A DNA stretch of 64,000 nt, taken from assembly GCA_035560815.1 (NCBI GenBank), contig DATMYR010000045.1:124001-188000 (forward strand). The letters are read 5' to 3'. The stretch is from UBA5314 sp035560815. Its GTDB lineage: Bacteria > Bacillota > Syntrophomonadia > Syntrophomonadales > Syntrophomonadaceae. Made by a program: the position numbers and the translations under genes. Shown here in pieces: positions 16,772 to 26,125 of the stretch (position 1 is its first letter; every line of letters starts with the position of its first letter). Below the pieces are notes generated by a model. That model was given only the letters and a program-made list of their open reading frames with translations. It was not told where the DNA came from and searched no databases.

Positions 16772-18334
16772 TTATTCCATGGCTAGCTCTACAGGCTGCT
16801 CTTCAGCTCTTTTAAAAGGCCATCCGCCCAGGAAGAAGCTCAGTAATACAGCCAAAAAGGTGATAGCAGCCGCCACCATAAAACAATCATCGATAGCTTG
16901 GACTGCTGAAAGCATGACCAGCTTTTTGGCCGCCAGGCCTATCCCCACATACTGGACTTGCAGGGTAGTCCAGCCCTGGCTGATTGCGGTCCGGCTTAAC
17001 CAGCTCCAGAACCCCGACGCATCGCCGCTGGTCAGGTTGGCCGATTGCGCCAGGGAAGCGTAATGGAAGATCTCCCGGTTCTGTAAAATGGTGCTGAACA
17101 TGGCTATACCCAGCGAACCTGCACATTGTCGTATGACATTTCCCAATGCCGAGGCCCGGCTAATTTTTATCATAGGAATCTTGAGCATACCGGCAGTTGT
17201 CACGGTTATCATGCACAAGCCCATTCCAATCCCGCGCAGCGTGGTCCAGGTAATGATTAGTGAGAAGGGGGTCTGGTCATTAAATCCAACCATTTTATAT
17301 GTGGTGAAAGCACAGATAGCCAACCCGCTCATGACAACTCCCCGTGCCCCAAATCGATCAAAGAGTTTCCCGGCCAGAGGCATAAAAAGGGCGATCGTGA
17401 TAGCGGAAGGCAGCATCATCAAACCGGCCTGCATAGCTGTCTGGCCTAATATGTTCTGTAAAAACAGGGGCATAAGAAACAATGCGCCGAAAAGCCCTAT
17501 ATTCAGCACTGCACCGATCACAATAGAAATACTGTACATAAAGTCTTTGAAAAGGCGTAAATCCAGCAATGGCTCCGGGTGTTCCAGTTCGTTATAAACA
17601 AAGATTAACAGAGTGGTAAACGACGTAATGAGAAGGCTAAGAATATAGGTGGAGCCCCAACCATATTTCGTGCCCTGGCTGGTGGCCAGGAGCAAGCATA
17701 AAAGCCCGGTCGCGGACGAGACAAAGCCGATCCAATCAAATGTCTTGCCTTTAATAAGGGGGGTTTCTTTAAGAAGCAGAGCGGCCAGGAACAAGTTGAT
17801 GATGCCGATGGGAACATTGAGGTAAAAAATAAGCCGCCAGTTGATGTATTCCACCAGGTACCCGCCCAGGGTTGGGCCTATGGCCGGTGCGGCCATCGCC
17901 GCAATCCCGTAGATCCCCATCACTATGCCAATCTTCTCCCGCGGGGTCACCCTGTAAACGAAGGCCATACCCACCGGGGACATGATTCCGCCGCCTATGG
18001 CCTGCAAAACCCGGGCCGCCACCATGCTGTTCACGCTCCAGGACAGCCCACATAAAACTGATCCCAGGGTAAAGAACCCCAGGGCCAGACTGTAAACTTT
18101 CTTATAACCGAAGCCATCCCCCAGATATCCGGAGATGGGCATAACCACCCCCAGGGTCATGGTATAGCCCGTTAGTACCCATTGAATGGAATCCTGCCCA
18201 CAATTAAAAATGACCATAATTTTAGGCAGAGCTACGTTGACAATGCTGTTATTCAACACCGCCATAAACGTGCCGATGATAATCACGATTATACTGGACC
18301 AACTGAAATCAGAGGCCTGCTTTACACCAGTCAT
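16772..18334 (-). CDS. emrB: DHA2-family (EmrB/QacA) MFS multidrug transporter
   Basis: 520 residues with about 14 hydrophobic segments. Motifs: FMAVLNNSIVNVALPKI in helix 1, the motif A region GYLGDGFGYKKV and motif C-like GIAAMAAPAIGPTLGGYLVEY. It is the third gene of a tetR-emrA-emrB operon, 20 bp after the membrane-fusion gene, with AAGGTGAGG before the ATG. EmrB proteins expel hydrophobic drugs using the proton gradient. In a cell without a known outer membrane, the EmrA partner may help release substrate through the wall. Substrate unknown. Confidence 0.93.
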   Translation of the reverse strand: MTGVKQASDFSWSSIIVIIIGTFMAVLNNSIVNVALPKIMVIFNCGQDSIQWVLTGYTMTLGVVMPISGYLGDGFGYKKVYSLALGFFTLGSVLCGLSWSVNSMVAARVLQAIGGGIMSPVGMAFVYRVTPREKIGIVMGIYGIAAMAAPAIGPTLGGYLVEYINWRLIFYLNVPIGIINLFLAALLLKETPLIKGKTFDWIGFVSSATGLLCLLLATSQGTKYGWGSTYILSLLITSFTTLLIFVYNELEHPEPLLDLRLFKDFMYSISIVIGAVLNIGLFGALFLMPLFLQNILGQTAMQAGLMMLPSAITIALFMPLAGKLFDRFGARGVVMSGLAICAFTTYKMVGFNDQTPFSLIITWTTLRGIGMGLCMITVTTAGMLKIPMIKISRASALGNVIRQCAGSLGIAMFSTILQNREIFHYASLAQSANLTSGDASGFWSWLSRTAISQGWTTLQVQYVGIGLAAKKLVMLSAVQAIDDCFMVAAAITFLAVLLSFFLGGWPFKRAEEQPVELAME

Positions 18335-18354
18335 AGCCTCACCTTAATCCGACC

Positions 18355-19473
18355 TCACTGGCCGGTGTGAATCTTGATTACTGCAGACATGCCCGGTCGC
18401 AATACCAGTCCGTTGTGGTCGGGAATGATTTTGACCGGCAGGCGTTGGGTAACTTTGGTAAAATTGCCGGAAGTATTTTCACTGGGGATCAGGGCAAAGA
18501 CCGATTGAGCTGCCCCGCCCACCGATTCCACCTTACCCTGCAAGGTCATCCCAGGATAAGCATCGATAGTAATATCCACCTTCTGCCCTGGCTTGACACG
18601 GTTAATGTCCTTTTCTTCGATATTGGCTGATATCCAGGTACTATCCAGGTCACAAATATATAAAATAGTCTGCGCGGGCGTCAGGTTCTCGCCGGCTTGA
18701 ACCGCCACCTGAACGACAGTGCCGCCCAAAGGGGATTTAATGATGGCGTTATCGTAGTTATATTGTGCACTCTCCAGGTTCGCTCGCGTCTGGTTCAACT
18801 GGGCCAAATAAATGTTCCCCGAAGTCTTCTGGGCTGAATCGCTTTTGGTTACCGCGTCGTCGAGGTTAGCCTGGGCTACGCGAGCATTGGCCTGGTCGCT
18901 TTCCAGCTTGGCCTGGGCCGATTCTAATTTGGTGCGGCTGGCATCCATCGCTTCCTTGGATAAAGCTCCCGCATTGTACAGAGATTCATTCTCTTTAAAG
19001 ACCCGCTCGGCATCGGCCAGGGCCAGTTCGCTGCTTTTGGCCAAAGCCTGGTAGTATCCCAGTCCTTCCTGGGCTTTGACCACCGCGACATCAGCTGCCT
19101 TCAGGTCATCAGGCAGCTTGTCATAGTTGGCCTGAGCCTGATCCAGAGCAGCCTGGGCCTGGGCCAGGGCTATTTTAAAAGGAATCAAGTCCAGTTGGGC
19201 TACAATCTGATCTTTTTGCACATGATCTTCTTCTTTTACGGGAATCTGTTCCAAGCGCCCGCTCACTTTGGGGCTGATTGCCACAATGTCCCCGGTTACC
19301 TTGGCGTTATCCGTAGACAGGACCTTGTTGGCATAATCCCACCATATCAATCCACCCACAGCCGCCAATCCTACCAAGGCAATCAGGACAATAATGCCTA
19401 CACGCCGTCTTCCTCCCGGAACCACATTCTCTCCCTGGAGATGCACCTGAGCGCTTTCCTGATTCTCACTCAC
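18355..19473 (-). CDS. emrA: HlyD/EmrA-family membrane fusion protein
   Basis: 372 residues: one N-terminal transmembrane helix (about 28-47), a biotinyl-lipoyl-like hybrid motif (VSGRLEQIPVKEEDHVQKD), a long Ala/Gln-rich coiled-coil hairpin (about 100-215) and a beta-barrel domain. GTG start at 19473 with GGGGGAGG upstream; it overlaps the end of the TetR gene by 8 bp. It should pair with the MFS pump downstream. The arrangement regulator-adaptor-pump is typical of self-regulated drug efflux operons. Confidence 0.93.
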   Translation of the reverse strand: MSENQESAQVHLQGENVVPGGRRRVGIIVLIALVGLAAVGGLIWWDYANKVLSTDNAKVTGDIVAISPKVSGRLEQIPVKEEDHVQKDQIVAQLDLIPFKIALAQAQAALDQAQANYDKLPDDLKAADVAVVKAQEGLGYYQALAKSSELALADAERVFKENESLYNAGALSKEAMDASRTKLESAQAKLESDQANARVAQANLDDAVTKSDSAQKTSGNIYLAQLNQTRANLESAQYNYDNAIIKSPLGGTVVQVAVQAGENLTPAQTILYICDLDSTWISANIEEKDINRVKPGQKVDITIDAYPGMTLQGKVESVGGAAQSVFALIPSENTSGNFTKVTQRLPVKIIPDHNGLVLRPGMSAVIKIHTGQ

Positions 19474-20095
19474 CCGTTTTTCCTCCCCCGTCTACAAGTA
19501 TTCCTCTAAATATAATGGATCGTATCAGTTCCAGATCCGTCTTCTCCACTGGATCGCAGATCCTTCCGGGTTTCTCCAGTGACTCCAGGCTGAACCCACG
19601 AATAATATTTAAAAAAGCCCGGGTTAAGCGGCGGCCTTCCGCCTGAATGAAAACTCCTTGTTCGACCCCTTTGTCGAGCATTTGGCTCAGAATCTCATAT
19701 TTGCGCTCTCTTCTGATCCTAGCTTCCTCCAACCATTCCGGCTTGAGGGCATTTTGCAATTTAAGACCCAGGTAGGCAAGGAAAAGCCGGTTCTGGCTTA
19801 GATAGAGTCCGTAAATCTGTTCAATAACGTTCTCCAATGCCTGGCGGGGATCATCATGTCTGAGGCAGCATTGTTCAATTTTGAAATTGGTCTCATCAAT
19901 AGTCCGAAGCATTGAGGTGTAAACAATTTCTTCTTTGCAGGCAAAATATTGGTACAAGGTAGCTTTGCCGATCCCTGTGGCCAGGGCGATATCCTGAACG
20001 GTCACTTCATCATAGGAATGCTCCTGGAAGAGCTGTAAGGCCGCATCAATGATCAAGCCCTTCTTGAATTCCCGAACTGCTTCCTTTTGAGACAC
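19466..20095 (-). CDS. TetR/AcrR family regulator of the efflux operon
   Basis: 209 residues from the GTG at 20095. The HTH is plain: VTVQDIALATGIGKATLYQYF followed by ACKEE, the usual TetR recognition helix. The GTG start is chosen because AGGAGG lies six bases upstream; frames to 20113 (ATG) or 20212 are longer but lack good ribosome sites. The stop overlaps emrA by 8 bp. It should repress its own operon until a drug binds its C-terminal domain. A CCGAACGTTTGG dyad 43 bp upstream is a candidate operator. Confidence 0.9.
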   Translation of the reverse strand: MSQKEAVREFKKGLIIDAALQLFQEHSYDEVTVQDIALATGIGKATLYQYFACKEEIVYTSMLRTIDETNFKIEQCCLRHDDPRQALENVIEQIYGLYLSQNRLFLAYLGLKLQNALKPEWLEEARIRRERKYEILSQMLDKGVEQGVFIQAEGRRLTRAFLNIIRGFSLESLEKPGRICDPVEKTDLELIRSIIFRGILVDGGGKTGE

Positions 20096-20137
20096 AGGAT
20101 TCCTCCTCCCCATCTCCCGACCCGCAGGTTCAGTATT

Positions 20138-20149
20138 CCGAACGTTTGG
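20138..20149. promoter_or_regulatory. candidate TetR operator
   Basis: CCGAACGTTTGG is a 12-bp near-palindrome (one G/T step on each arm) beside a minus-strand TATTATAAAA -10-like stretch, 43 bp upstream of the tetR GTG. The position fits an autorepressor site. Confidence 0.45.
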
Positions 20150-20283
20150 TTTTATAATAGGAGTCCGCCACCTTCGTGTCAAGCAGATTTTTCGCCCATG
20201 AAATTCCTTCACAGGCCTATACGCCTCGGTCTAATGTCCATGGAATGAGGCTCACTATTCCTGTTGAACAGCGTGGTGAAGCC

Positions 20284-20601
20284 TCAGAGTAAGGACCCAT
20301 GGATGGCGAGCCAAATGCAGGGAGGCTCCGTCGAAGTCCATGCCACCCTATGCTTTTCCCGGGCTGCAATCAAAACCCAGTCTCCTGGCATCAAGGTTTG
20401 CGTGTGACCCGTTTCCCATTCCAATAAAGCCTCACCCTGCAGAACCGCGACCAGTTCGTCCCGCTCCTGATCATACCAAACCCCGGGTGGTGATGATTGA
20501 CCAGTGGATATAATGCGCTCGATAAGCACGCCGTGATCCGGGATGAGCGGTTGAAAGTATTCTTCTGCTCCGATGCGATCAGGTAAATCAAAAAGATTCA
20601 T
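20284..20601 (-). CDS. cupin domain protein
   Basis: 105 residues forming a single cupin barrel. Motif 1 region: DELVAVLQGEALLEWE; motif 2 region: LMPGDWVLIAAREKHRVAWTS, with His available for metal. The ATG has GGAAGGAAAA just upstream. Members with the same 'PGVWYDQERDELVAVLQGE' start are widespread small cupins of unknown reaction. It appears monocistronic and divergent from the HD-domain gene at 20900. Confidence 0.82.
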   Translation of the reverse strand: MNLFDLPDRIGAEEYFQPLIPDHGVLIERIISTGQSSPPGVWYDQERDELVAVLQGEALLEWETGHTQTLMPGDWVLIAAREKHRVAWTSTEPPCIWLAIHGSLL

Positions 20602-20899
20602 TTTTTCCTTCCTTTCATAGTATATATAAAGATTTGGCCGCCTACCGCTTGGCGACTGCCTCCCAGCTCACTGCCCTGATTAATTTCATGCCTTGCAGCC
20701 CTACACAGTTGGCCGCCAAACGATCTTTTTCCCTATAGCCGTTCTCAAAGTTTTCATCTAGTTTATCACAGCCTGGCGGACTGGGAACTGGTGTGTGTTC
20801 AGTCCTAGAACGTTGACCGGTCAGGTAGTTTGGTCTCCGGTCTTTATCCTGGTAGAATGAAAATAATATACAAACCACAAGCCAAAGGAGCAGGAAACC

Positions 20900-22231
20900 G
20901 TGAACCTGAGAGATACTTTGCAAAGACACCCGGAGATATTTTTCGTAGAAAGTCTGGCCCCGGTGGAAGATGCTCAGAAGATGGGCGACCGGCAGGGCCG
21001 GTTCCATTACCAGGAGGCTTTTTCTTTCCTGAAAGAAATGAGCCTGGACATCCACCGTTTTTTTTACGACCACTATAATCCCCTTGCCCCTTTCTGCTAT
21101 TTCCATAATTATGTGATTGTATATTTTCCGGCCTTCACCGCAGAAACGCTAATTAAGTATCAGGTGGTAGAAAGAATCAAATTGGAGGAGAACCGGCTGG
21201 GTGTTGCTATGCAGGCCCGGGACTACAAAACTTTATTTGCCCAGATTGATCCCCGCCTGTCCCTCCTGGCTTTTATCGACCTCTTCAAAGTCATCCCCAA
21301 GGAGGAGCGTTATCACATCTTCTGGCACCTATATGCCCGCTGCGACTGGCAGCTGGATACCTTCCCGGAGGAGATGATCCGGGAACTGGTGGCTTACCGC
21401 ACCGGGCCGTTGAAAATTCCCTACGACAAGAGCGGCTCGGTCGAGATCTACCACGGAAGCCCTAACCATTCACCTCGTCCGGAGCAAGCCTTTTCCTGGA
21501 CCCTGGATCCCAACCCGGCCATAAACCGCGCCACCCGCCAGGGAAAAAACGTACGGATATTTAAGGCCCAGGTGGCGGCAGACCAGGTACTGGCCTACCT
21601 ACCCTGGAAGAAGGAAAGGGAGATTATCCTCTTTCCCGGCTCAGCCCAGGAAATCCAGGAGCTGGTTTATCCCGCCCTGGATCACTATCTAAAACAGATG
21701 AAACAGAACGGTCTCTGGGAATTATACCAGTCCTACGCCGCCCGCCTGCACAGGGAGTACTTCTACAAGCCAGGAGGCATCCATGGTTTGGCTCACACCA
21801 AAGATGTGCTGTTCCTTTCTCTTCTCCTGGGAGACCTGCTGGGACGAGGTCTAGAAGATATGGACCTTCTGGCTCAGGCAGCCTTGTTTCACGACATCGG
21901 CCGGGATAACGACAACTATGATCCCCAGCACGGACGGGAAAGCTATCGTAAAACCATGCAATATTCCCTGCTCCAGCTGGCTGGTGAAAACTTGAAGACC
22001 GCCCGCTTCATCATTGAGAACCACTGCATCGATGATCAAGAGGCTCTGGGTCATCTGCCTTCCTACCAGATTAGTAATCAAAAGAGAGCCCTTCAACTTT
22101 TCAACATCTTCAAGGATGCCGACGGACTGGACCGGGTGCGGATCATGGATCTGGATATCAGGCATCTGCGCAATCAAGCCGCTCTCAGCCTTCTCCTGGC
22201 GGCCCGCCAATTGCTGGACGTTTCCCTGTAA
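20900..22231 (+). CDS. HD-domain protein with an ADP-ribosyltransferase-like central domain
   Basis: 443 residues, GTG start with an upstream GGAG. Three parts: residues 1-175, unrecognised, rich in aromatic residues; about 180-250, which carries YHG (184-186), SWT (199-201) and an ExE pair E239/E241 in EREIILFPG, the order and spacing seen in ADP-ribosyltransferase folds; and a C-terminal HD hydrolase domain with H295/H299 in GIHGLAHTKDV, H331-D332 in FHDIGR and D406 in KDADGLDRVR. HD proteins hydrolyse phosphoesters of nucleotides. I do not know a characterised protein with this order. The ART call is pattern recognition, whereas the HD call is secure. Confidence 0.85.
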   Translation: MNLRDTLQRHPEIFFVESLAPVEDAQKMGDRQGRFHYQEAFSFLKEMSLDIHRFFYDHYNPLAPFCYFHNYVIVYFPAFTAETLIKYQVVERIKLEENRLGVAMQARDYKTLFAQIDPRLSLLAFIDLFKVIPKEERYHIFWHLYARCDWQLDTFPEEMIRELVAYRTGPLKIPYDKSGSVEIYHGSPNHSPRPEQAFSWTLDPNPAINRATRQGKNVRIFKAQVAADQVLAYLPWKKEREIILFPGSAQEIQELVYPALDHYLKQMKQNGLWELYQSYAARLHREYFYKPGGIHGLAHTKDVLFLSLLLGDLLGRGLEDMDLLAQAALFHDIGRDNDNYDPQHGRESYRKTMQYSLLQLAGENLKTARFIIENHCIDDQEALGHLPSYQISNQKRALQLFNIFKDADGLDRVRIMDLDIRHLRNQAALSLLLAARQLLDVSL

Positions 22232-22476
22232 AAAGCCGAGAGATTTTTACCGACTTTTTTGTCTATTTCTCGACATGTTTTACGGATAAAACCACGTGAC
22301 AAGTATTCACGTCCCTCTCGAACCATTTGCCATGAACTGCCCCTCCAGTAGCTGCCGCTGATCCTTAGGCATTTTTCGACAAATTCTTTCGCTCTTTACT
22401 GTTAGAGAATGGTATACATGCGTAATTTCCTAAATGCAAGCGATAATCTCTTCATTACTCAAATAAAGCGGAAACA

Positions 22477-22485
22477 TGGTATAAT
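22477..22485 (+). promoter_or_regulatory. extended -10 promoter of the sensor kinase
   Basis: TGGTATAAT is a perfect extended -10 (TGnTATAAT). A clear -35 is absent, as allowed for this class. It predicts a transcript start near 22492, which rules out the longer reading frame beginning at 22409 and supports a start at 22535. Confidence 0.6.
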
Positions 22486-22534
22486 TAATATCCACAGTAA
22501 TAAGATCGGTTTATCGCAGGAGATGATTTCTTTT

Positions 22535-23842
22535 ATGCCATTGGAATTGAAACGCTATCTGTTTCTGATTTTTCCCTATGTTATGTGCTCCACCCTGGCC
22601 GCTTTGATCATCTGGGGTGAGGATGTCAAGAAGCATCTGCCCCGACTGCTGATATTCGCCTTACTTTCTTCCGCCACACAGAACGCAACCTACCTGGTGC
22701 ATAATGAAGCCCTGCGCTTTCCCCTGGAAGTGGCCAGCGGCTTCCTGGTGGCCTGGCTGGTCCTCCGGAAGTCCTTGAGTTGGACCTTCAAAATCTACGG
22801 GACTTCGTATCTCCTGGGAATAACCACCATGATAGTCCTGGAACCTGTGCTCTTGCTAGTCTTCAAATTTTCAACAGCTGCTATTAGCAACGATAGCGTT
22901 ATCTGGTTGGAGTCGATACTTCCTGCCGATCTCTTAATGGTAGGCATCGCCTTGCTGGTGCGAAGAACCAGGCTGCCAGCTCTGAATTTCCTCCACAGTG
23001 GCAAAGAAATTACGGCCCGGCTTTGGCCTATTTTCCTAGCAGTTTTTATTCAGCTGGTAATATTTGTAGCATTGGTAACAGAATTCTTGAATGAGGAAGC
23101 CGGTTATCAGGCCCATTTAAACCGGGGGTTAATCCTGCTAATTACCGCAGTCCTTTTCCTGCTCAGCCTCTTGATCATTCTCCTGTTCCTTCGTCACAAT
23201 CGCCGTGGAATTGAGATGGCCACCCAAGAGGCTCTATCGGACAATATCTTTGAAATGGTCAACTCTATCAGCGGTCAACGCCACGATTTTCTCAATCATT
23301 TGCAGGTCATGCGGATCCTCCATCAGCAGAATAAGCAGGAGGCCCTGGGAGACTACCTGGAAGAGATACTTCAAGAATCATCCCGTTATAATGAAATTTT
23401 GAAAATCGACAACCCCATCCTTTCAGCCCTGATCAACGCCAAGATCACCCAGGCTGAGCTGCGGGGTATTGAGATGGAAGTGGATGTTCACTCCAGTCTT
23501 TCCGGCCTGGCTCCGACATCAATGGATATTGCCCGTATCCTGGGCAACCTGATTGATAATGCTCTGGATGAAGTAGAAAAAGCGGCTGTATCCGGGAAGG
23601 TGAGACTGGAAATTAGGGAAGAGGGCCCCCTGCTCATCGTCTTGGTAAGAAATCCCTATGCCGGAGACCCGGAAGATCTTGAAAAGGCACTAAAAAAGGG
23701 CCTGAGCACCAAAGGCTCCGGCCACAGCGGCCTGGGAATCTATATATGCCGGCGCCTGGCCAGGAAGATTCACTCCAGTTTCGATTATACCCTGGAGCCG
23801 GGTAGGATTACATTCACACTAACCATCCCTAAACAATCCTAG
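22535..23842 (+). CDS. AgrC/SpoOB-type membrane sensor histidine kinase
   Basis: 435 residues from the ATG at 22535, with AGGAG about 12 bases upstream. The N-terminal half (about 1-225) holds six or seven hydrophobic segments with no large loop, resembling AgrC-type peptide or small-ligand sensors. The kinase core starts with the SpoOB-like box GQRHDFLNHLQVM (phospho-His in RHD), then N box NLIDNALDEVEKA and G box GHSGLGIYICRRLA. It lies convergent to a LytTR response regulator, ending 5 bp from it. Pairing is inferred from family match (such kinases pair with LytTR regulators). The signal is unknown and no peptide gene is visible next to it. Confidence 0.9.
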   Translation: MPLELKRYLFLIFPYVMCSTLAALIIWGEDVKKHLPRLLIFALLSSATQNATYLVHNEALRFPLEVASGFLVAWLVLRKSLSWTFKIYGTSYLLGITTMIVLEPVLLLVFKFSTAAISNDSVIWLESILPADLLMVGIALLVRRTRLPALNFLHSGKEITARLWPIFLAVFIQLVIFVALVTEFLNEEAGYQAHLNRGLILLITAVLFLLSLLIILLFLRHNRRGIEMATQEALSDNIFEMVNSISGQRHDFLNHLQVMRILHQQNKQEALGDYLEEILQESSRYNEILKIDNPILSALINAKITQAELRGIEMEVDVHSSLSGLAPTSMDIARILGNLIDNALDEVEKAAVSGKVRLEIREEGPLLIVLVRNPYAGDPEDLEKALKKGLSTKGSGHSGLGIYICRRLARKIHSSFDYTLEPGRITFTLTIPKQS

Positions 23843-23847
23843 AACCA

Positions 23848-24606
23848 TCAACGACCCGTGTCGGCACCCGCATCTGTCCTATTCATGATCCCACAGAGCT
23901 GTTCAAAGGCCTTGCGCCCCATAGTCACCTTCCCGTTGGATTTATGAAAGCTCACTTCATAAAGGCGGTCACCCATGGGGGAGATTCGTTGGATCTTGGT
24001 GATGTTGACCATGAAGCTTTTGTGGCAGCGGAAGAAATCCTGGTTCAATTTTTCCTCCAGGGCCTGCAGGGTTTCGGTGGTGATATATTCTCCGTCTTCG
24101 GTGTGGATAATGGTCTTGCGGCTGAGCTTTTCGAGGAAGATAATATCGCCCTGGTGGAGGAAGTATACCTGATGATTGTTTTTTACAAGAAGCATATCAT
24201 TTGTAGAAAAGGCTTTCCCACTCTGGGAAGAGCGCCTTTCAATACGGCGCAGCGCGCGTGCAATGCCATCCCTGCTTACAGGCTTGACCAGGTAGTCTAC
24301 AGCATCTAACTGGTAGGCAACAGCCGCATACTCGGTGTGACCGGTTACAAAAACCAGGCAAATAGCAGGATGGATATCCCGCAGGCGAGCGGCTACGCTC
24401 AGTCCGTCCTTCCCGGGCATTCTAATATCAAGAAATATGGCCATAGGCGGGCGTTTGCTCGCCATCTCAACTGCTTCCTCGCCGCTGGCCACTGCTGCTA
24501 GTACCTGCACTCGGGGAAAAGATCGTAGGTGCAGCTCCAGGGCTTGTCTGAGGATTGCATCATCCTCGGCGATGATCACAGATATTACCTCCGGGGCATT
24601 TTCCAT
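23848..24606 (-). CDS. LytTR-family response regulator
   Basis: 252 residues. Receiver domain about 5-125 with acidic pocket EDD, phospho-Asp in FLDIRMPGKDG and Lys in YLVKPVS. LytTR DNA-binding domain about 145-240 with LEKLSRKTIIHTEDGEY and FFRCHKSFMVNITKI. Start at 24606 has GGGAGG nine bases upstream; the frame extends to 24645 without a better site. It is encoded tail-to-tail with an AgrC-like kinase, 5 bp apart. Such pairs commonly control competence, bacteriocin or surface functions. Confidence 0.92.
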   Translation of the reverse strand: MENAPEVISVIIAEDDAILRQALELHLRSFPRVQVLAAVASGEEAVEMASKRPPMAIFLDIRMPGKDGLSVAARLRDIHPAICLVFVTGHTEYAAVAYQLDAVDYLVKPVSRDGIARALRRIERRSSQSGKAFSTNDMLLVKNNHQVYFLHQGDIIFLEKLSRKTIIHTEDGEYITTETLQALEEKLNQDFFRCHKSFMVNITKIQRISPMGDRLYEVSFHKSNGKVTMGRKAFEQLCGIMNRTDAGADTGR

Positions 24607-24856
24607 ACACAACATCCTCCCTGTTTGTGTGCACTGGATGAGCACGAGCGTACACTACGACCGTTACATATCCTACCAAATATCCCTCATACTTTAAAAC
24701 CCTCAAAACGTTATCCGAAACCCGACATGCGTGAAAATGGAACACCAGCCGCGAGGAAAGCAGCACTGGCAGCCCGCCATTATCCGACAGCCAGACAATC
24801 GAAAGGCATCACGTACTTCGCAAGCTTTCGGAGGTCTTCAGGGGGTATTTCTGTTT

Positions 24857-26125
24857 TTAAAACAGGGTATCCTGGGGGGAATAGAAAGTCCGAACCGTAT
24901 TGCCCCCTGCCTGCTTAGCTTCATAAAGGGCCCGGTCGGCCATGTGAATCGCTTCCCGAATATCTTGCACTTCGCCGGGTATCAGAGTGATGGTTCCTAA
25001 ACTGATGGTAACCCAAGGAGATACGGGCGAGTAGGCATGGGGAATCTCCAGCTCCTCAATCTGCCTGCGCAGCATTTCAGCCAATCTGCAGGTTCCCTCT
25101 TCATCTATGTTCAGAGCAATGAATAAAAACTCTTCGCCCCCATAACGAGCCACAAAATCCGTGGAACGCCTCCGGCCGTAGTTCAACTGGGCTGCCACCC
25201 TGGTTAAGGCCTGGTCGCCGTTTACATGACCGTAGTGGTCGTTAAAGGCTTTAAAATTATCGATATCGATCATCAGGATGGATAATGGAGTTCCTTCCCG
25301 CCGGCTCCGGTTCCACTCGTAGTTAAGGAAGAAATCCAGGTTGCGGCGGTTGGCTATGCCAGTCAAATCATCGATGAGAGAAAGGTTGACCAATTCTCGG
25401 TTGGCCATTTCCAGTCTTTCCTGAACCTCCTGCTTCAGGGCCGCTTCCTTGACCATATTCTGATTGGTCTCTTTGAGCATACGGTTTTGCATCTCGATCA
25501 GACAACGGCCGGTAAACTCGCTGGCATAGGAAGAATACAGCGTGCGGGAGATGGACCAGGCCAGCATCATATAGATAGCCAGGTTCAGGTAATGTTTGAG
25601 GCCCGGTCCGGCTCCGGATTGATGAAACCCGGACAAGATAAAAATCAGGATGGCTGCCAGATAGGGGAACATCATGCAATAGCTGTCCAAAAAAAGGAGC
25701 AAAGAACCCAACATTAGCACCACAATGAAGGCTGATGCATTGCCGCTCATAGAATGGTTTTGTACTGACATAATAGCCCCCCAGCATAAAGCCAGGGTAA
25801 AATAAAAGATTAGGATGATTTTTACCGTATGCGGACTTATTCTGTTATTTTCAAGCAGACGTTCCAGACGAGGGATGGCGAGCAAATACAACAGGGACAT
25901 CACCATGAGCGCGGCAAACATCAGGGTGTAATATTCCACCACCATCGAGCTTGCTGTTATGCGGTGTAAAATATAATCATCCGCTGCCCCGAGAACAAAT
26001 TCTATCACTAAAGTAATCAAAACAAACCCGCGGGTCCGGTCCAGGTTGAGAAATGCCAGTTCTCTTTCCATGGCCTCCAGGTGCATCCCGTCGCTTTCTG
26101 TCGCTCCAGGGTTATTCGATTTCAT
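24857..26125 (-). CDS. membrane diguanylate cyclase (GGDEF)
   Basis: 422 residues. About six hydrophobic segments occupy 30-205, then a short coiled linker rich in Glu/Gln (about 215-255), then a GGDEF domain. The active-site motif is GGEEF in ARYGGEEFLF, and an RxxD inhibition site (RSTD) lies exactly five residues ahead, so product feedback is expected. The ribosome site before 26125 is weak; an ATG after GGAGGCC (codon 19) is possible. It makes c-di-GMP at the membrane. No PilZ or EAL protein is seen nearby. Confidence 0.93.
   Translation of the reverse strand: MKSNNPGATESDGMHLEAMERELAFLNLDRTRGFVLITLVIEFVLGAADDYILHRITASSMVVEYYTLMFAALMVMSLLYLLAIPRLERLLENNRISPHTVKIILIFYFTLALCWGAIMSVQNHSMSGNASAFIVVLMLGSLLLFLDSYCMMFPYLAAILIFILSGFHQSGAGPGLKHYLNLAIYMMLAWSISRTLYSSYASEFTGRCLIEMQNRMLKETNQNMVKEAALKQEVQERLEMANRELVNLSLIDDLTGIANRRNLDFFLNYEWNRSRREGTPLSILMIDIDNFKAFNDHYGHVNGDQALTRVAAQLNYGRRRSTDFVARYGGEEFLFIALNIDEEGTCRLAEMLRRQIEELEIPHAYSPVSPWVTISLGTITLIPGEVQDIREAIHMADRALYEAKQAGGNTVRTFYSPQDTLF

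Noticed and set aside
20642..21106. 154-codon minus-strand frame
   Set aside because: It overlaps the start of the HD-domain gene on the other strand, which has clear domains; only its last 40 codons look vaguely protein-like.
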